64,000 bases of DNA from Gammaproteobacteria bacterium UBA4421. Its GTDB lineage: Bacteria > Pseudomonadota > Gammaproteobacteria > Pseudomonadales > Azotimanducaceae. The notes under the pieces are model-generated. The model saw only the letters and a list, made by a program, of their open reading frames with translations. It was not told where the DNA came from and did no database searches. Every line of letters starts with the position of its first letter. Within the stretch, counting starts at the first letter, position 1. Below, piece after piece: positions 54,342 to 63,936 of the stretch. The stretch is from NCBI GenBank assembly GCA_002389675.1, contig DGQF01000011.1:1-64000 (forward strand). The letters run 5' to 3'. The translations under genes were made by a program, and so were the position numbers.

Positions 54342-55431
54342 TACGCGCGCTGGCAGCCGCCGCCCGTGCGTCCTCTGCGGCGGCATATGCATCAACAATC
54401 CGCTGCACCAAGGGATGCCGGACAACATCTTTAGAGTTGAAGTGAGTGAAGCTAATGCCATCAATATCACGCAAAACGTCGCGAACATTCACTAAACCGG
54501 AACGCTCGCCGCGGGGCAAATCAATTTGTGTGATATCACCCGTGATCACAGCCGTGGAGCCAAATCCGATGCGAGTCAAAAACATTTTCATTTGCGCAAC
54601 CGTGGTGTTCTGGCTCTCGTCTAGGATGATAAATGCGTTATTCAGCGTGCGGCCGCGCATGTAAGCAAGCGGGGCGACTTCAATAATATTGCGTTCAATA
54701 AATTTTGTGACCCGTTCAATGCCCATCATCTCGTAAAGGGCATCGTAAAGCGGCCGCAGATACGGATCTATCTTTTGCGCCAGATCACCGGGCAAAAATC
54801 CCAGTTTTTCACCCGCTTCAACCGCCGGCCTAACAAGTAAAATCCGCGAAACACTTTGCGCTTCAAGAGCTTCTACCGCGCAGGCAACCGCCAAAAACGT
54901 TTTTCCTGTTCCAGCAGGACCAATTCCAAAATTAATGTCGTTTTGGCGCACCGCGCGGGTATAAGACAGTTGATTCGTCCCGCGCGGTTTAATGGTTTTC
55001 TTATAGGTTCGAACGATGACTTCACCACCGCCGCCTTTACTACTAGATTGACCTTCGCGGCTCTGCGTTTTGCTGTCAACGCTCCCCTGCGGCGCATTAT
55101 TTTGTAAAAGGTCTTCCACACCGGCTTCCTGTAAGTAAAGGTGAACAAAATCAGGCTCTATGGTCTCTCGATGATTTGTTTCACGGTAAAGTTGATGTAA
55201 CAAAGCCACCGCGGCTTCAACACGCCCCTCCGGACCGCTCACCTGGAATTCGTTACCACGATTACGTATATAAATTGCTAACCGTTTTTCTAGGTGTTTG
55301 ATGTTCTGGTCGAAAGGGCCACACAGCGCACTGAGGCGTTGTGCATCATTGGGTTCAAGTATGACTCGATGAGTCAGTGCCTGCGGGGGCGTTTTGGCTG
55401 TTGCAGCCTGCAGATTGGGTTGTTCTTCCAT
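54331..55431 (-). CDS. ybeZ: PhoH-family ATPase (YbeZ)
   Basis: 366 residues. Walker [14 protein letters not shown], Walker [13 protein letters not shown], then [21 protein letters not shown]-terminal residues about 60-110 form a KH-like fold ([20 protein letters not shown]). It cooperates with YbeY in RNA metabolism. A basic, glycine-rich linker ([18 protein letters not shown]) precedes the ATPase part. Next to miaB and ybeY as in most gammaproteobacteria. Confidence 0.95.
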   Translation of the reverse strand: MEEQPNLQAATAKTPPQALTHRVILEPNDAQRLSALCGPFDQNIKHLEKRLAIYIRNRGNEFQVSGPEGRVEAAVALLHQLYRETNHRETIEPDFVHLYLQEAGVEDLLQNNAPQGSVDSKTQSREGQSSSKGGGGEVIVRTYKKTIKPRGTNQLSYTRAVRQNDINFGIGPAGTGKTFLAVACAVEALEAQSVSRILLVRPAVEAGEKLGFLPGDLAQKIDPYLRPLYDALYEMMGIERVTKFIERNIIEVAPLAYMRGRTLNNAFIILDESQNTTVAQMKMFLTRIGFGSTAVITGDITQIDLPRGERSGLVNVRDVLRDIDGISFTHFNSKDVVRHPLVQRIVDAYAAAEDARAAAASARNGV

Positions 55432-55502
55432 TGCCCGCTAGCATAAGCCTGAAAGATAAGGTGTCAACGAAGTTTTTTCTCCCCCGACACAGCAGCTCAT
55501 AT

Positions 55503-56825
55503 TTATGATTGCAGCGTACCTCGCAAAGAGTTGGGTAGGGCTTCAGTGATGATCACTTGTGCAAACTGACCCACCAATGCCGGATCGCCCGCAAAATTTA
55601 CCACACGATTATTTTCAGTACGCCCAGCCAGTTGCCCCAGTCCTTTCTTAGCCATTCCCGTAACCAAAAGGCGCTGCGACGTGCCAACCATGTTTTGCGC
55701 AATATTTTCCGCTTGCTCGCGAATTTTCGCTTGAAGCCTCTGCAGCCACTCCTTTTTTACACCCTCCGGCGTATCGTCTGTCAGAGTCGCCGCAGGAGTA
55801 CCGGGTCTAGCGCTATAGATAAAGCTGAACGAAACGTCAAAGCCAACTTCTTCAATTAACGCCATGGTGTCATCAAAGTCCGATTGAGTTTCACCGGGAA
55901 AGCCAACAATAAAATCAGAAGATAAGCTGATATTTGGACGGACGGCACGCAATTTTTGAATTTTTTGCAGATAGTCCTGTCGGGTATGTCCCCGCTTCAT
56001 CGCCGTTAATATGCGGTCAGAGCCCGACTGCACGGGCAAGTGCAGGTGATCGACTAATTCGGGCACTTGCGCATAGGCATCAATCAGCGTGTCGGAAAAA
56101 TCCAGAGGATGAGACGTCGTGAAGCGAATGCGTTCGACCCCCTCCACGCGAGCAACATAGTGGATCAACTCTGCCAAATCGGCAAAGTCATCGTCTATAG
56201 CTCCGAGATAAGAATTCACATTCTGCCCCAAAAGGTGAATTTCCCGGACGCCCTGGCGCGCCAACGCAACCACTTCCTGCATGACCGATTCAACAGAACG
56301 GCTAACTTCTTCACCACGCGTATACGGCACAACACAGAATGAACAATATTTGCTGCACCCCTCCATGATAGAAACAAACGCAGCCGGCCCGTCCATCCGT
56401 GGTTCGGGCAAACGGTCGAATTTTTCAACTTCGGGGAAAGTAACATCAACCACCGGGAGTTTCTGCGACTGCGCAGAACTCACCATATCCGGCAGACGGT
56501 GAATTGTTTGCGGACCAAATACCATATCCACATGCGGTGCACGCGCCCGAATCGCGCTGCCCTCCTGGCTGGCAACACAACCGCCCACGCCGATAACCAA
56601 ACCCGGCTTCGCCTGTTTCAATTTTTGCCAGCGGCCCAGCTGGTGAAACACTTTTTCCTGCGCCTTCTCGCGAATGGAACACGTATTGAGCAAGATAACA
56701 TCAGCTTCGGATTCGTCGTTGACCAGCTCATAGTCTCCCTCTGCACGCAAAACGTCAGACATCCGCGACGAGTCATACTCGTTCATTTGACACCCGTGCG
56801 TTTTCACAAAGAGTTTTTTTGCCAT
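55503..56825 (-). CDS. miaB: tRNA-2-methylthio-N6-dimethylallyladenosine synthase
   Basis: 440 residues. UPF0004 domain with [24 protein letters not shown] and [10 protein letters not shown] carrying three cysteines of the auxiliary cluster; radical-SAM motif CSKYCSFC; and a C-terminal TRAM domain ([20 protein letters not shown]). It adds a methylthio group to i6A-37. The isoprenoid for i6A comes from DMAPP, the product of idi. Confidence 0.97.
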   Translation of the reverse strand: MAKKLFVKTHGCQMNEYDSSRMSDVLRAEGDYELVNDESEADVILLNTCSIREKAQEKVFHQLGRWQKLKQAKPGLVIGVGGCVASQEGSAIRARAPHVDMVFGPQTIHRLPDMVSSAQSQKLPVVDVTFPEVEKFDRLPEPRMDGPAAFVSIMEGCSKYCSFCVVPYTRGEEVSRSVESVMQEVVALARQGVREIHLLGQNVNSYLGAIDDDFADLAELIHYVARVEGVERIRFTTSHPLDFSDTLIDAYAQVPELVDHLHLPVQSGSDRILTAMKRGHTRQDYLQKIQKLRAVRPNISLSSDFIVGFPGETQSDFDDTMALIEEVGFDVSFSFIYSARPGTPAATLTDDTPEGVKKEWLQRLQAKIREQAENIAQNMVGTSQRLLVTGMAKKGLGQLAGRTENNRVVNFAGDPALVGQFAQVIITEALPNSLRGTLQS

Positions 56826-57011
56826 ATCCCGCTCGCCCCAACCTTTACCTTATCAAATACTCAAAGAACCTATCGTTAACCCACGCTCAGGAGACAGTGC
56901 ACTGCCAAAAATCAGCATAGCCGAATTCGCCCAGTATAATTATTACCGCTAGGTCTTGAAACCTGTCAAAATAGTCCCATTAACTTACCCACAGACTAAC
57001 AGCAAACCGTT

Positions 57012-57344
57012 ATGAGCGATCGAGAACCTCAAAGTATTTACCGTGTGCTATTCCATAATCAGGGCGAAGTCTACGAGCTTTACGCTCGAAGTATCTACCA
57101 AAGTGAACTCTACGGCTTCGTGGAAATCGAGGATTATACCTTCGGAACCCGCTCGAAAATGCTAATAGACCCGACCGAGGATCGCCTGCGCAATGAATTT
57201 GATGGCGTTCAACGCTCTTTTATTCCCATGCACTCCATCGTTCGGATCGACGAGGTCGAAAAAGAGGGCATTGCAAAGATCTCCGACAGTAAAGGAGACA
57301 AGGTTACGCCTTTTCCGTTACCACTACCCAGAGACAGATCCTGA
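57012..57344 (+). CDS. DUF1820 family protein
   Basis: 110 residues. IYRVLFHNQGEVYELYARSI, YQSELYGFVEIEDYTFG and LRNEFDGVQRSFIPMHSIVR are the recognisable DUF1820 blocks. The family is conserved in gammaproteobacteria without assigned function. No signal, no cysteines, acidic overall. Monocistronic by spacing. Confidence 0.9.
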   Translation: MSDREPQSIYRVLFHNQGEVYELYARSIYQSELYGFVEIEDYTFGTRSKMLIDPTEDRLRNEFDGVQRSFIPMHSIVRIDEVEKEGIAKISDSKGDKVTPFPLPLPRDRS

Positions 57345-57472
57345 GGCGCAACCAGTGCGTCAAATAGCACCAGCAGATTCAGGTCGGTCATTTCCACCTA
57401 GCGCTGGATAAGCCCAACAGTTAAATCAATGCACTTTCAGAAGCTGCATTTCCAGAAATAGAGGAGAACTTC

Positions 57473-58681
57473 ATGTCAGGGATGGTCATCATCGGCGCTG
57501 GTCAAGCCGCGGGCCAAGCAGCCGCCAGCTTGCGTCAGGAAAAGTATGAAGGTTCAATTACCATCATCGGCGACGAGCCTCACTTACCTTACCAAAGACC
57601 CCCCCTGTCTAAACAATACTTGTCTGGCGATCAACCCGTCGAGCGCGTCTACTTGCGACCGCAAAAATTCTATGACGACAAAAACGTGACCTTGAAGCTA
57701 GGGATGAGTGCCCAAACCATCGATCGCACGGCAAAGCAGGTGACCCTAGATTCTGGCGAGAGCATCAGCTACGACAAACTCATCATCAGCACAGGCAGCC
57801 AACCGAGAAAACTCAACATTCAGGGTGCCGACTTAGACGGCATTCATTATCTGCGCACCATCACCGACGTTGATGCCATTCGCGCCGAGATGCAAGCCGG
57901 CAAAAATCTGGTGATTGTTGGTGGTGGGTATATTGGCCTGGAAGTCGCCTCGGTAGGCGTCGCTCTGGGGTTGAATGTTCGCGTACTCGAAATGGAATCC
58001 CGCATCCTACAGCGGGTGACAACACCAGAAATGTCGGACTACTATCACAATCTACATCAAAAACGCGGCGTGGGAATTCACACCAACACCGCGGTGAGCG
58101 GGTTCACCGGTACCGGCACCGTGACCAAAGTGCAATGCGGAACGGCAGGCGAGTTTGACGCTGATTTGGTCATTGTGGGCATCGGTATTCTGCCTAACGT
58201 AGCGCTAGCAGAAGAAGCCGGCTTGACCTGCGACAACGGCATCGTCGTGGACGAGTATTGTCGAACATCAGACCAAGATATTTATGCTGCAGGCGACTGC
58301 ACCAACCACCCAAATCCACTTTTGAATCGCCGCCTCAGGCTCGAGTCTGTCCCAAATGCAATGGAGCAAGCCCGAGTTTGCGCAACCAATATGCTCGGCG
58401 GTGAAAAGACCTATAGCGCCATGCCCTGGTTTTGGTCTGATCAATACGATTTGAAATTACAAATGGTGGGCTTTTCAGCCGACGCAGATAGCCACGTACT
58501 GCGTGGCGCCATGAACGACAACAAATTCGCGGTGTTTTATCTCAACGACGGCAAATTAGTCGCCGCTGATACGGTCAACAGCCCCAAAGAATTTATGTTG
58601 TGCAAACAGCTGATCGGTAAACCGGTGGATACTGCTCAACTGCAAGATCCTGCCTGCGATCTAAAGCAGCTGCTGAGTTAA
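57473..58681 (+). CDS. FAD-dependent ferredoxin/rubredoxin reductase-like oxidoreductase
   Basis: 402 residues. FAD loop MVIIGAGQAAGQAAASLRQE, NAD loop LVIVGGGYIGLEVASVGVAL, and second FAD motif DIYAAGDCTNHPN. PYQRPPLSKQYLSG is typical of the putidaredoxin/rhodocoxin/biphenyl dioxygenase reductase group. It would pass electrons from NADH to a [2Fe-2S] ferredoxin or Rieske protein; none is adjacent, though the Rieske protein at 11122 and the rubrerythrin system need reductants. AGGAG precedes the ATG. Confidence 0.9.
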   Translation: MSGMVIIGAGQAAGQAAASLRQEKYEGSITIIGDEPHLPYQRPPLSKQYLSGDQPVERVYLRPQKFYDDKNVTLKLGMSAQTIDRTAKQVTLDSGESISYDKLIISTGSQPRKLNIQGADLDGIHYLRTITDVDAIRAEMQAGKNLVIVGGGYIGLEVASVGVALGLNVRVLEMESRILQRVTTPEMSDYYHNLHQKRGVGIHTNTAVSGFTGTGTVTKVQCGTAGEFDADLVIVGIGILPNVALAEEAGLTCDNGIVVDEYCRTSDQDIYAAGDCTNHPNPLLNRRLRLESVPNAMEQARVCATNMLGGEKTYSAMPWFWSDQYDLKLQMVGFSADADSHVLRGAMNDNKFAVFYLNDGKLVAADTVNSPKEFMLCKQLIGKPVDTAQLQDPACDLKQLLS

Positions 58682-58740
58682 CCCAACAACCGGTTTACTG
58701 CACGCAAAACCAACTTGGTCGATTTAACGCGGGTGAAATT

Positions 58741-59058
58741 GTGATTCACTTAGCCCTTCATTTAATAATACCGGCACTGGTTGCAGCAGCGTTTTATCGC
58801 GCCGGCTGGCGGCGTGCTTTCGCCTTGATGATGTGTGGCATGTTGATCGATATCGACCACCTATTGGCCAACCCGATCTATGACCCCGCGCGTTGCAGCA
58901 TTGGATTTCACCCCTTGCATACCTTGCTTCCTGCGGCCCTGTATAGCGTCTTTCTTGCATCTAAAACAACACGCCCATTGGGCATCGGCTTATATCTGCA
59001 TCTTGCTTTGGACAGCCTAGATTGCTACGTGACCAACGGCGTTTGGATAACCCCCTAA
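58741..59058 (+). CDS. DUF6122-type membrane protein
   Basis: 105 residues from GTG 58741 with a GCGGGTGAAA upstream. Three to four hydrophobic segments. MLIDIDHLLANPIYDPARCS and IGFHPLHT are the marks of this small family, which resembles the metal-dependent membrane hydrolases of the YdjM/DUF457 type (D-x-D-H). Function unknown. Its stop overlaps the next minus-strand gene's stop by 4 bases. Confidence 0.8.
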   Translation: MIHLALHLIIPALVAAAFYRAGWRRAFALMMCGMLIDIDHLLANPIYDPARCSIGFHPLHTLLPAALYSVFLASKTTRPLGIGLYLHLALDSLDCYVTNGVWITP

Positions 59059-59489
59059 GCGCGGCTAAGTAGATCAGAGGTTGGTGAAAACCATCGTTCG
59101 TAGATCAAAACACCGACGATGAACGCAATGAGGAATAAAGCCGCTCGGTGATCTAAAGTCATCACCCCCACTAATGCAGGACCGGGACAATAGCCCGCAG
59201 TTCCCCAACCAAGACCGAAGAGGACAGAACCCGCAAGCAAACGTTTGTCTACCACAAAGGATGATGGGCTATGGAATGATTCATCAAACAGCGGCGCCAT
59301 GCGACGGTTCACCCAAGCAAATCCGATACTTGCTGTGACAACGGCAGATCCCAGAACATAAATCAGGCTTGGATTCCATTGCGCCCCCACAGTCAAAAAA
59401 GCCAAAACTTTTTCCGGGTCTGTCATACCCGCAACGACAAGCCCCATACCAAAAAGTAAGCCCGCCAAAAAACCACTTAAATTTTTCAT
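59055..59489 (-). CDS. YeeE/YedE-type transporter, second half (DUF6691-like)
   Basis: 144 residues from ATG 59489. [20 protein letters not shown] and [17 protein letters not shown] are typical; the Cys in GYCPG is the conserved thiosulfate/sulfur-path residue of YeeE. Four membrane segments expected. It overlaps the preceding gene (59486-59884) by 4 bases, so the two halves probably pair to form a transporter for reduced sulfur. Confidence 0.88.
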   Translation of the reverse strand: MKNLSGFLAGLLFGMGLVVAGMTDPEKVLAFLTVGAQWNPSLIYVLGSAVVTASIGFAWVNRRMAPLFDESFHSPSSFVVDKRLLAGSVLFGLGWGTAGYCPGPALVGVMTLDHRAALFLIAFIVGVLIYERWFSPTSDLLSRA

Positions 59490-59884
59490 AACAGGGCCAA
59501 CCCTGTTGCCGTGATAATGCCGATGATCAAAAAAGTTGTCGTGGCGACCAGTGAACGCATGGAAAAGCGCGCAATCCCGCAGACACCGTGTCCACTGGTA
59601 CAACCCGACCCTAAACGAGTACCAAATCCAACCAACAAGCCACCGAATAGCAGAGGCATCAGTTGGGATTGATCAAAAGGCGGGAACGCGCGGGGACCAA
59701 CGAAGAAATAGGCCAGCCACCCTCCGACGCCTAGCCCGACAATAAACATCAAGGGCCACAGGTTTTCTCTGCTGCGCAAGAGCGCCTGAGTGGCGATACC
59801 GCTGATACCTGCTATCCTACCTAAAGCCAAATAGAGCCATACCGCAGCCCCCCCAATCAAGCTTCCACCTAATATCTCAATCAA
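59486..59884 (-). CDS. YeeE/YedE-type transporter, first half
   Basis: 132 residues. [21 protein letters not shown] and [20 protein letters not shown] match the first half of YeeE/YedE, with two cysteines in [10 protein letters not shown]. About four membrane segments. Such split pairs are common near sulfide-handling genes, but none is here; the acyl-CoA dehydrogenase gene lies 4 bases upstream. Confidence 0.9.
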   Translation of the reverse strand: MIEILGGSLIGGAAVWLYLALGRIAGISGIATQALLRSRENLWPLMFIVGLGVGGWLAYFFVGPRAFPPFDQSQLMPLLFGGLLVGFGTRLGSGCTSGHGVCGIARFSMRSLVATTTFLIIGIITATGLALL

Positions 59885-59888
59885 TTGA

Positions 59889-61097
59889 TCACAACCCCAA
59901 TACCTGTTTCGCCATAATGTTGTACTGAACCTCTGAGGACCCTCCAGCTATTGTATAACCGCGATGATGATAACGGCCAGATGCAACAAACTCCGTCAAC
60001 TCCGACCCTACAAAGGGCTCCGAAAAAGATTCAGCTCCCAAGGTGTGACTCGCATAGGGCGCACGATCTCGCGCCAGCACCAGATGACCGACGGCCCGGA
60101 AAAGCAATTCATCTAGATCTTGAACCAATTGGCTGCCTTTGAGTTTGAGCATTGAAGGTTCAGCCCCAAACTGCGCGCCGGCATCCGCCTTAGAGAGCAT
60201 ACGCAAGCTACTGACCTCCAATGCCTGCAGTCGGATTTCGAGTTCAGTCATTTCTGCGGCCAACGATGCCGGCACGTTTTCACCCACCCCATATTCATGC
60301 TCAATTGTGTCTATCAGAATTGACAATATTCGTTTGTTTTCCGCCACCCGGGACACCAACAATCGCTCGTCACCTAACAAACTTTTTGCCACCGTCCAGC
60401 CAAAATTTTCTTCACCTAATCGCTGACTGACCGGCACATGAACATCCTCAAAAAAAACTTGATTCCACAAACGTTTGCCATTGAACGCATAAAGCGGCTT
60501 CACCGTGACGCCCGGAGAGGACATGTCGATCAACAAAAAACTGATTCCTTTTTGCTGCTGTACTTGCATATCCGTACGCACGAGACAGAAAATCCAATCG
60601 GCGTCTTCAGCCGCTGACGTCCAAATCTTTTGACCGTTGACGATGTACTGATCACCCAAACGCTCCGCTTTAGTTCGCAAACTGGCCAAATCTGAGCCCG
60701 CCTGGGGTTCTGAGTAACCCTGACAAAACCATAAATCAGCATTTAATATTTGCGGCAGGTATTTAGCTTGTTGCTCAACGGTACCGTACTTGGCGATTGC
60801 CGGCCCGACCATGCTAAATCCAAACGCCGACAGCTGGGGGGCGTGATATTCCCGACAGGCAACATCGAAGATGTGGCGATGCACCAAATTCCACCCGGTA
60901 CCCCCATGCGCCACCGGCCAGTGCGGTGCCGCCCAACCCTTGGCATTGAGTACCCGGGTCCAGGCAGCTAATTGGTCTTTTGAGATGCCCGCACCACAGC
61001 GCACGCTATGGGCCAAGTCTGCTGGAAGATGTTCAGACAAGAAGGCTTCTACCTCCTGTTTAAAGGCCAGCTGAGCGGCACTGTAAGCATATTTCAT
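59889..61097 (-). CDS. acyl-CoA dehydrogenase
   Basis: 402 residues from ATG 61097, with a near-perfect GGAGG before it. WPVAHGGTGWN, CQGYSEPQAGSDLASLRTKA (FAD-binding and substrate loop), IWTSAAEDADWIFCLVRTD and the C-terminal GYTIAGGSSEVQYNIMAKQVLG. The catalytic Glu is not certain by eye; the GGSSEVQ segment near the end is typical of the long-chain or CaiA-like branch. It oxidises acyl-CoA to enoyl-CoA, feeding the crotonases here. It is downstream of the glycosylase-like gene by 41 bases. Confidence 0.9.
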   Translation of the reverse strand: MKYAYSAAQLAFKQEVEAFLSEHLPADLAHSVRCGAGISKDQLAAWTRVLNAKGWAAPHWPVAHGGTGWNLVHRHIFDVACREYHAPQLSAFGFSMVGPAIAKYGTVEQQAKYLPQILNADLWFCQGYSEPQAGSDLASLRTKAERLGDQYIVNGQKIWTSAAEDADWIFCLVRTDMQVQQQKGISFLLIDMSSPGVTVKPLYAFNGKRLWNQVFFEDVHVPVSQRLGEENFGWTVAKSLLGDERLLVSRVAENKRILSILIDTIEHEYGVGENVPASLAAEMTELEIRLQALEVSSLRMLSKADAGAQFGAEPSMLKLKGSQLVQDLDELLFRAVGHLVLARDRAPYASHTLGAESFSEPFVGSELTEFVASGRYHHRGYTIAGGSSEVQYNIMAKQVLGL

Positions 61098-61138
61098 CGA
61101 GCCTCCTATACGAGACAAACGTCCCAATTCTGGCTGGG

Positions 61139-61807
61139 TCAGGGCACGGAGAACGCCAGCACACGCGATATTTCCATAAAACTTCGATCGCTTTCCTGGC
61201 GCCAGACATTAAAGGCCTCCTGCGTTTTCTGCAGCGCACCCTTACTGGTAGGCGCTTTGTCAACGACGCCTTGTTCAACTAATGCGCTAACAACATCGTT
61301 TGACAACATCGGCGTGTCTCGCCCCACAAAACGCAAGAAAAAGCGCCCAGTCTGGCCGCCTAAACGGTCTCCTCGATCCTTGAGATCCGCCCACAAGCCA
61401 ATGAAGTCATCCTCGGGCCACTGACTGAGAAATTTGCCATAACTGCCGTGTGTTGCGCGAACGTCTAAAATATACCGCGCGTTGTTGCGCACACTGAGAA
61501 TTTTTTTTGCATGGCGAACTATTTCAGTATTGCCGCTGAGTTCGTCGATGGCTTCGTCAGATAACATGGCACAACTGATCACATCAAAATCACAAAACGC
61601 GTCCTCGAATCCAGGCCATTTTCGCTCGATAATTTTCCAAACAAATCCAGATCGAAAAACACACTTGGTCATTTCCGACAACATATCGGCATCATTAAGT
61701 GTGGCGAGCGCCGCGGCCGTTCTTGGTTGACTCAGCATTGTCTCAAGTACTTGCTCGCCACCTTTACGCTTCGCGGCGCGGGCAAAAAGACTGGCAAATG
61801 ATTCCAC
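61139..61807 (-). CDS. divergent DNA-3-methyladenine glycosylase I-like protein
   Basis: 222 residues from GTG 61807 (AAGGAG six bases upstream; TTG 61810 also possible). The middle and C-terminal parts (IVRHAKKILSVRNNARYIL, WPEDDFIGLWADLKDRGDRL, GGQTGRFFLRFVGRDTPMLS) follow the Tag helix-hairpin-helix fold, which removes 3-methyladenine from DNA. The N-terminus lacks the four zinc ligands of E. coli Tag. So it may be a base glycosylase of altered range. Function inferred from fold likeness. Confidence 0.7.
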   Translation of the reverse strand: MESFASLFARAAKRKGGEQVLETMLSQPRTAAALATLNDADMLSEMTKCVFRSGFVWKIIERKWPGFEDAFCDFDVISCAMLSDEAIDELSGNTEIVRHAKKILSVRNNARYILDVRATHGSYGKFLSQWPEDDFIGLWADLKDRGDRLGGQTGRFFLRFVGRDTPMLSNDVVSALVEQGVVDKAPTSKGALQKTQEAFNVWRQESDRSFMEISRVLAFSVP

Positions 61808-61951
61808 CAATTTCTCCTTAATGAGCCCTCGTTAGGGCTAAATCCCAGAACATTTATTGTCCGTAGGATGACACATTTTCACGACATGTTGTCAGACGAT
61901 GCAGTAACCTTTGCTTTTTAATATCCAATCGCGCTGGCGCAGGAACTTTCA

Positions 61952-62440
61952 ATGTTAACCAACACAACCACGATTGAAATCAGCAAAGAGTATCTGCACT
62001 TCGCTGCCGCACACTTCACCCTTTTTAGCGCGACGCAGCGAGAAAACTTACACGGGCATAATTTTCACGTCAATTTAGATGCCACGGCGGCAATTCAAAG
62101 TGACGGACTCACGTTTGACTACAATATTTTAAAAAACGCCCTCAAGCAGCTTTGTGACACGTTAGATGAACAGGTTCTAATGCCAACCCTATCCCCCTAC
62201 CTGAAAATCGAAACTGCCGACGACTACATCACTGTGATTTTTAACGCAGAACGGATCCCGTTCTTACCTCGGGATCTGACCTTGTTGCCTGTCCGCAACA
62301 TCACCGTAGAAGAACTCGCTCACTATCTTTTAACACAGCTACGCGCCCAGCCCGAGATTTGCGCCTTGGATCTTGACCATTTACTGCTACGCTGCGCGTC
62401 AGGCGCGGGTCAATGGGCCACCGCAGAATGGCACGCCTAA
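61952..62440 (+). CDS. 6-pyruvoyl-tetrahydropterin synthase family protein, PTPS-III-like
   Basis: 162 residues of the QueD/PTPS fold. FAAAHF at 17-22 gives one zinc His, and ENLHGHNFHV gives the other two (H34, H36). The catalytic Cys of QueD (C-x3-H-G-H) is missing; Glu31 sits at E-x2-H-G-H, the mark of PTPS-III, which makes 6-hydroxymethyldihydropterin from dihydroneopterin triphosphate in folate synthesis in place of FolB. GGAAC lies before the ATG. An SDR gene follows. QueD-like activity is less likely. Confidence 0.75.
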   Translation: MLTNTTTIEISKEYLHFAAAHFTLFSATQRENLHGHNFHVNLDATAAIQSDGLTFDYNILKNALKQLCDTLDEQVLMPTLSPYLKIETADDYITVIFNAERIPFLPRDLTLLPVRNITVEELAHYLLTQLRAQPEICALDLDHLLLRCASGAGQWATAEWHA

Positions 62441-62482
62441 CTCATCTTTTAAGGTCACCGGACACCTAAGGAAAACCGCCAT

Positions 62483-63178
62483 ATGAAATGTTTGTTAATC
62501 ACAGGCGCAAGCACAGGCATCGGTCTGCAAACCGCATTGCAGTTCATCAAAGCCGGCTATCACGTCGTCAATCTATCTCGTCGCCCCTGTCCCGTGGCAG
62601 AGGTCACCCATCTGAACTGCGACCTTGCAAACCCTAATTTTTTGGAGTCCATAGAAAACGAGCTGGTTGACGTGCTGAAAAACGCAACCCAAATTGTGCT
62701 TCTGCACAATGCCGCCAAGCTCGCTAACGATCAAATTGACAACACATCCAGCGATGCGCTGCGCGAGGTGCTGGAGATCAACATCGTTGCGCCGAACAGC
62801 CTTAATCGCTTTGTCCTGCCGCATATGAAGCCTGGATCAAGCATTATCTACGTTGGCTCCACTCTTTCGGAAAAAGCTGTACCAGGCTCTTTCAGTTACG
62901 TGACCAGCAAACACGCCAGCGTTGGCATGATGCGCGCTACATGCCAAGACCTGGCCGGTCGCGAAATTCACACAGCCTGCGTCTGTCCTGGCTTCACCGA
63001 CACGGAAATGCTTCGCACTCATGTCCCAGAGGACGTGATGCCCGCCATTGCGAACATGAGTGCCTTCGGGCGACTGGTCTCACCCGATGAAATTGCCGAT
63101 ACCCTGCTGTGGGCAGCTGGTCATCCGGTCATCAACGGAGCAGTGCTACATGCTAATTTGGGCCAGGTTGAACGCTAG
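62483..63178 (+). CDS. short-chain dehydrogenase/reductase
   Basis: 231 residues. NAD(P) loop TGASTGIGLQTA, NNAG-like HNAAKLAND, active site Ser in YVGSTLSEKAV and Y-x3-K in FSYVTSKHAS. Arg after the loop (LSRRP) suggests NADP. The C-terminal PGFTDTEMLR is typical. Forty-two bases after the pterin enzyme, so a pteridine reductase role (sepiapterin- or FolM-like) is possible but not shown. The stop overlaps the YhhQ gene stop by 4 bases. Confidence 0.87.
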   Translation: MKCLLITGASTGIGLQTALQFIKAGYHVVNLSRRPCPVAEVTHLNCDLANPNFLESIENELVDVLKNATQIVLLHNAAKLANDQIDNTSSDALREVLEINIVAPNSLNRFVLPHMKPGSSIIYVGSTLSEKAVPGSFSYVTSKHASVGMMRATCQDLAGREIHTACVCPGFTDTEMLRTHVPEDVMPAIANMSAFGRLVSPDEIADTLLWAAGHPVINGAVLHANLGQVER

Positions 63179-63936
63179 CCGGTGGTCGCTTCTTCATGCT
63201 CCTTCAGTCCCAAATAGGGCCTGAGATACCTTACCGCCAAATAAAGTGGCCCCGTATCCACGGCAGCCACTACCAGCTTGAAAACATATCCGGACGCGAT
63301 AAAAACAAAAAGCTGAGGCCAAATATCGGCATCTGGATCCACCGGCAACGCCCGGGCGTAAAAATGGGTGATTAGTATTACCGCCGTTGTATCGACAATC
63401 TGGCTGACCATGGTGGAGGCGTTATTGCGCAACCACAGATGTTTTCCCCGAGTGAGTTTCTTCCAGAAATGAAATAACCGCACATCACAAAACTGAGCCA
63501 CAAGGTAGGCCAGCATTGAGGCCGCCACCGCGCCAAACGCCAGTTCCCGAATTTCAAAAAACACCGGTAGCCGGCCCGCTTCGTCCAGCGCAGGCGCCCC
63601 GGTGCTCACATCCACAGGTTCGAACCCGGGGAGCACACCACCCAGCCACAAAATGAAGATCACCCAAGCATTCAGCAGAACCCCGACCCAAACCATATCA
63701 CGAGCTTTTTTCTCGCCGTAAAGCTCAGAAATCAAATCAGTGCACATAAACGTTATCGGGTAGGGCAGCACGCCGATCGCCACCACCATTGGAATTTCCA
63801 CACCAAAGACACTGAAGGAAAGGTCTACAAAACGACTGATGCCCAAGATATTCAGCATTGCCAAAGTGCCCAAAAACAGACCCGAGAGCAATAAAAAAAC
63901 GCGTTGTCGACGTTTGTCGTAATCAGGTTTGGTCAT
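63175..63936 (-). CDS. yhhQ: queuosine precursor transporter (YhhQ family)
   Basis: 253 residues from ATG 63936 (AGAAGG five bases before; GTG 63942 also in frame). VFLLLSGLFLGTLAMLNILG, IGVLPYPITFMCTDLISELYG and GEKKARDMVWVG, then RLFHFWKKLTRGKHLWLRNN, are the signature of the vitamin uptake/preQ0 transporter group. Six membrane segments expected. It imports queuine precursors for tRNA modification. Only the first bases of the next intergenic stretch (63943-64000) remain, with no feature seen. Confidence 0.92.
   Translation of the reverse strand: MTKPDYDKRRQRVFLLLSGLFLGTLAMLNILGISRFVDLSFSVFGVEIPMVVAIGVLPYPITFMCTDLISELYGEKKARDMVWVGVLLNAWVIFILWLGGVLPGFEPVDVSTGAPALDEAGRLPVFFEIRELAFGAVAASMLAYLVAQFCDVRLFHFWKKLTRGKHLWLRNNASTMVSQIVDTTAVILITHFYARALPVDPDADIWPQLFVFIASGYVFKLVVAAVDTGPLYLAVRYLRPYLGLKEHEEATTG

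Noticed and set aside
59055..59884. frameshift splitting a single YeeE gene
   Set aside because: Two-gene YeeE/YedE pairs with a short overlap are a known arrangement, and each half has its own start and conserved Cys motif.
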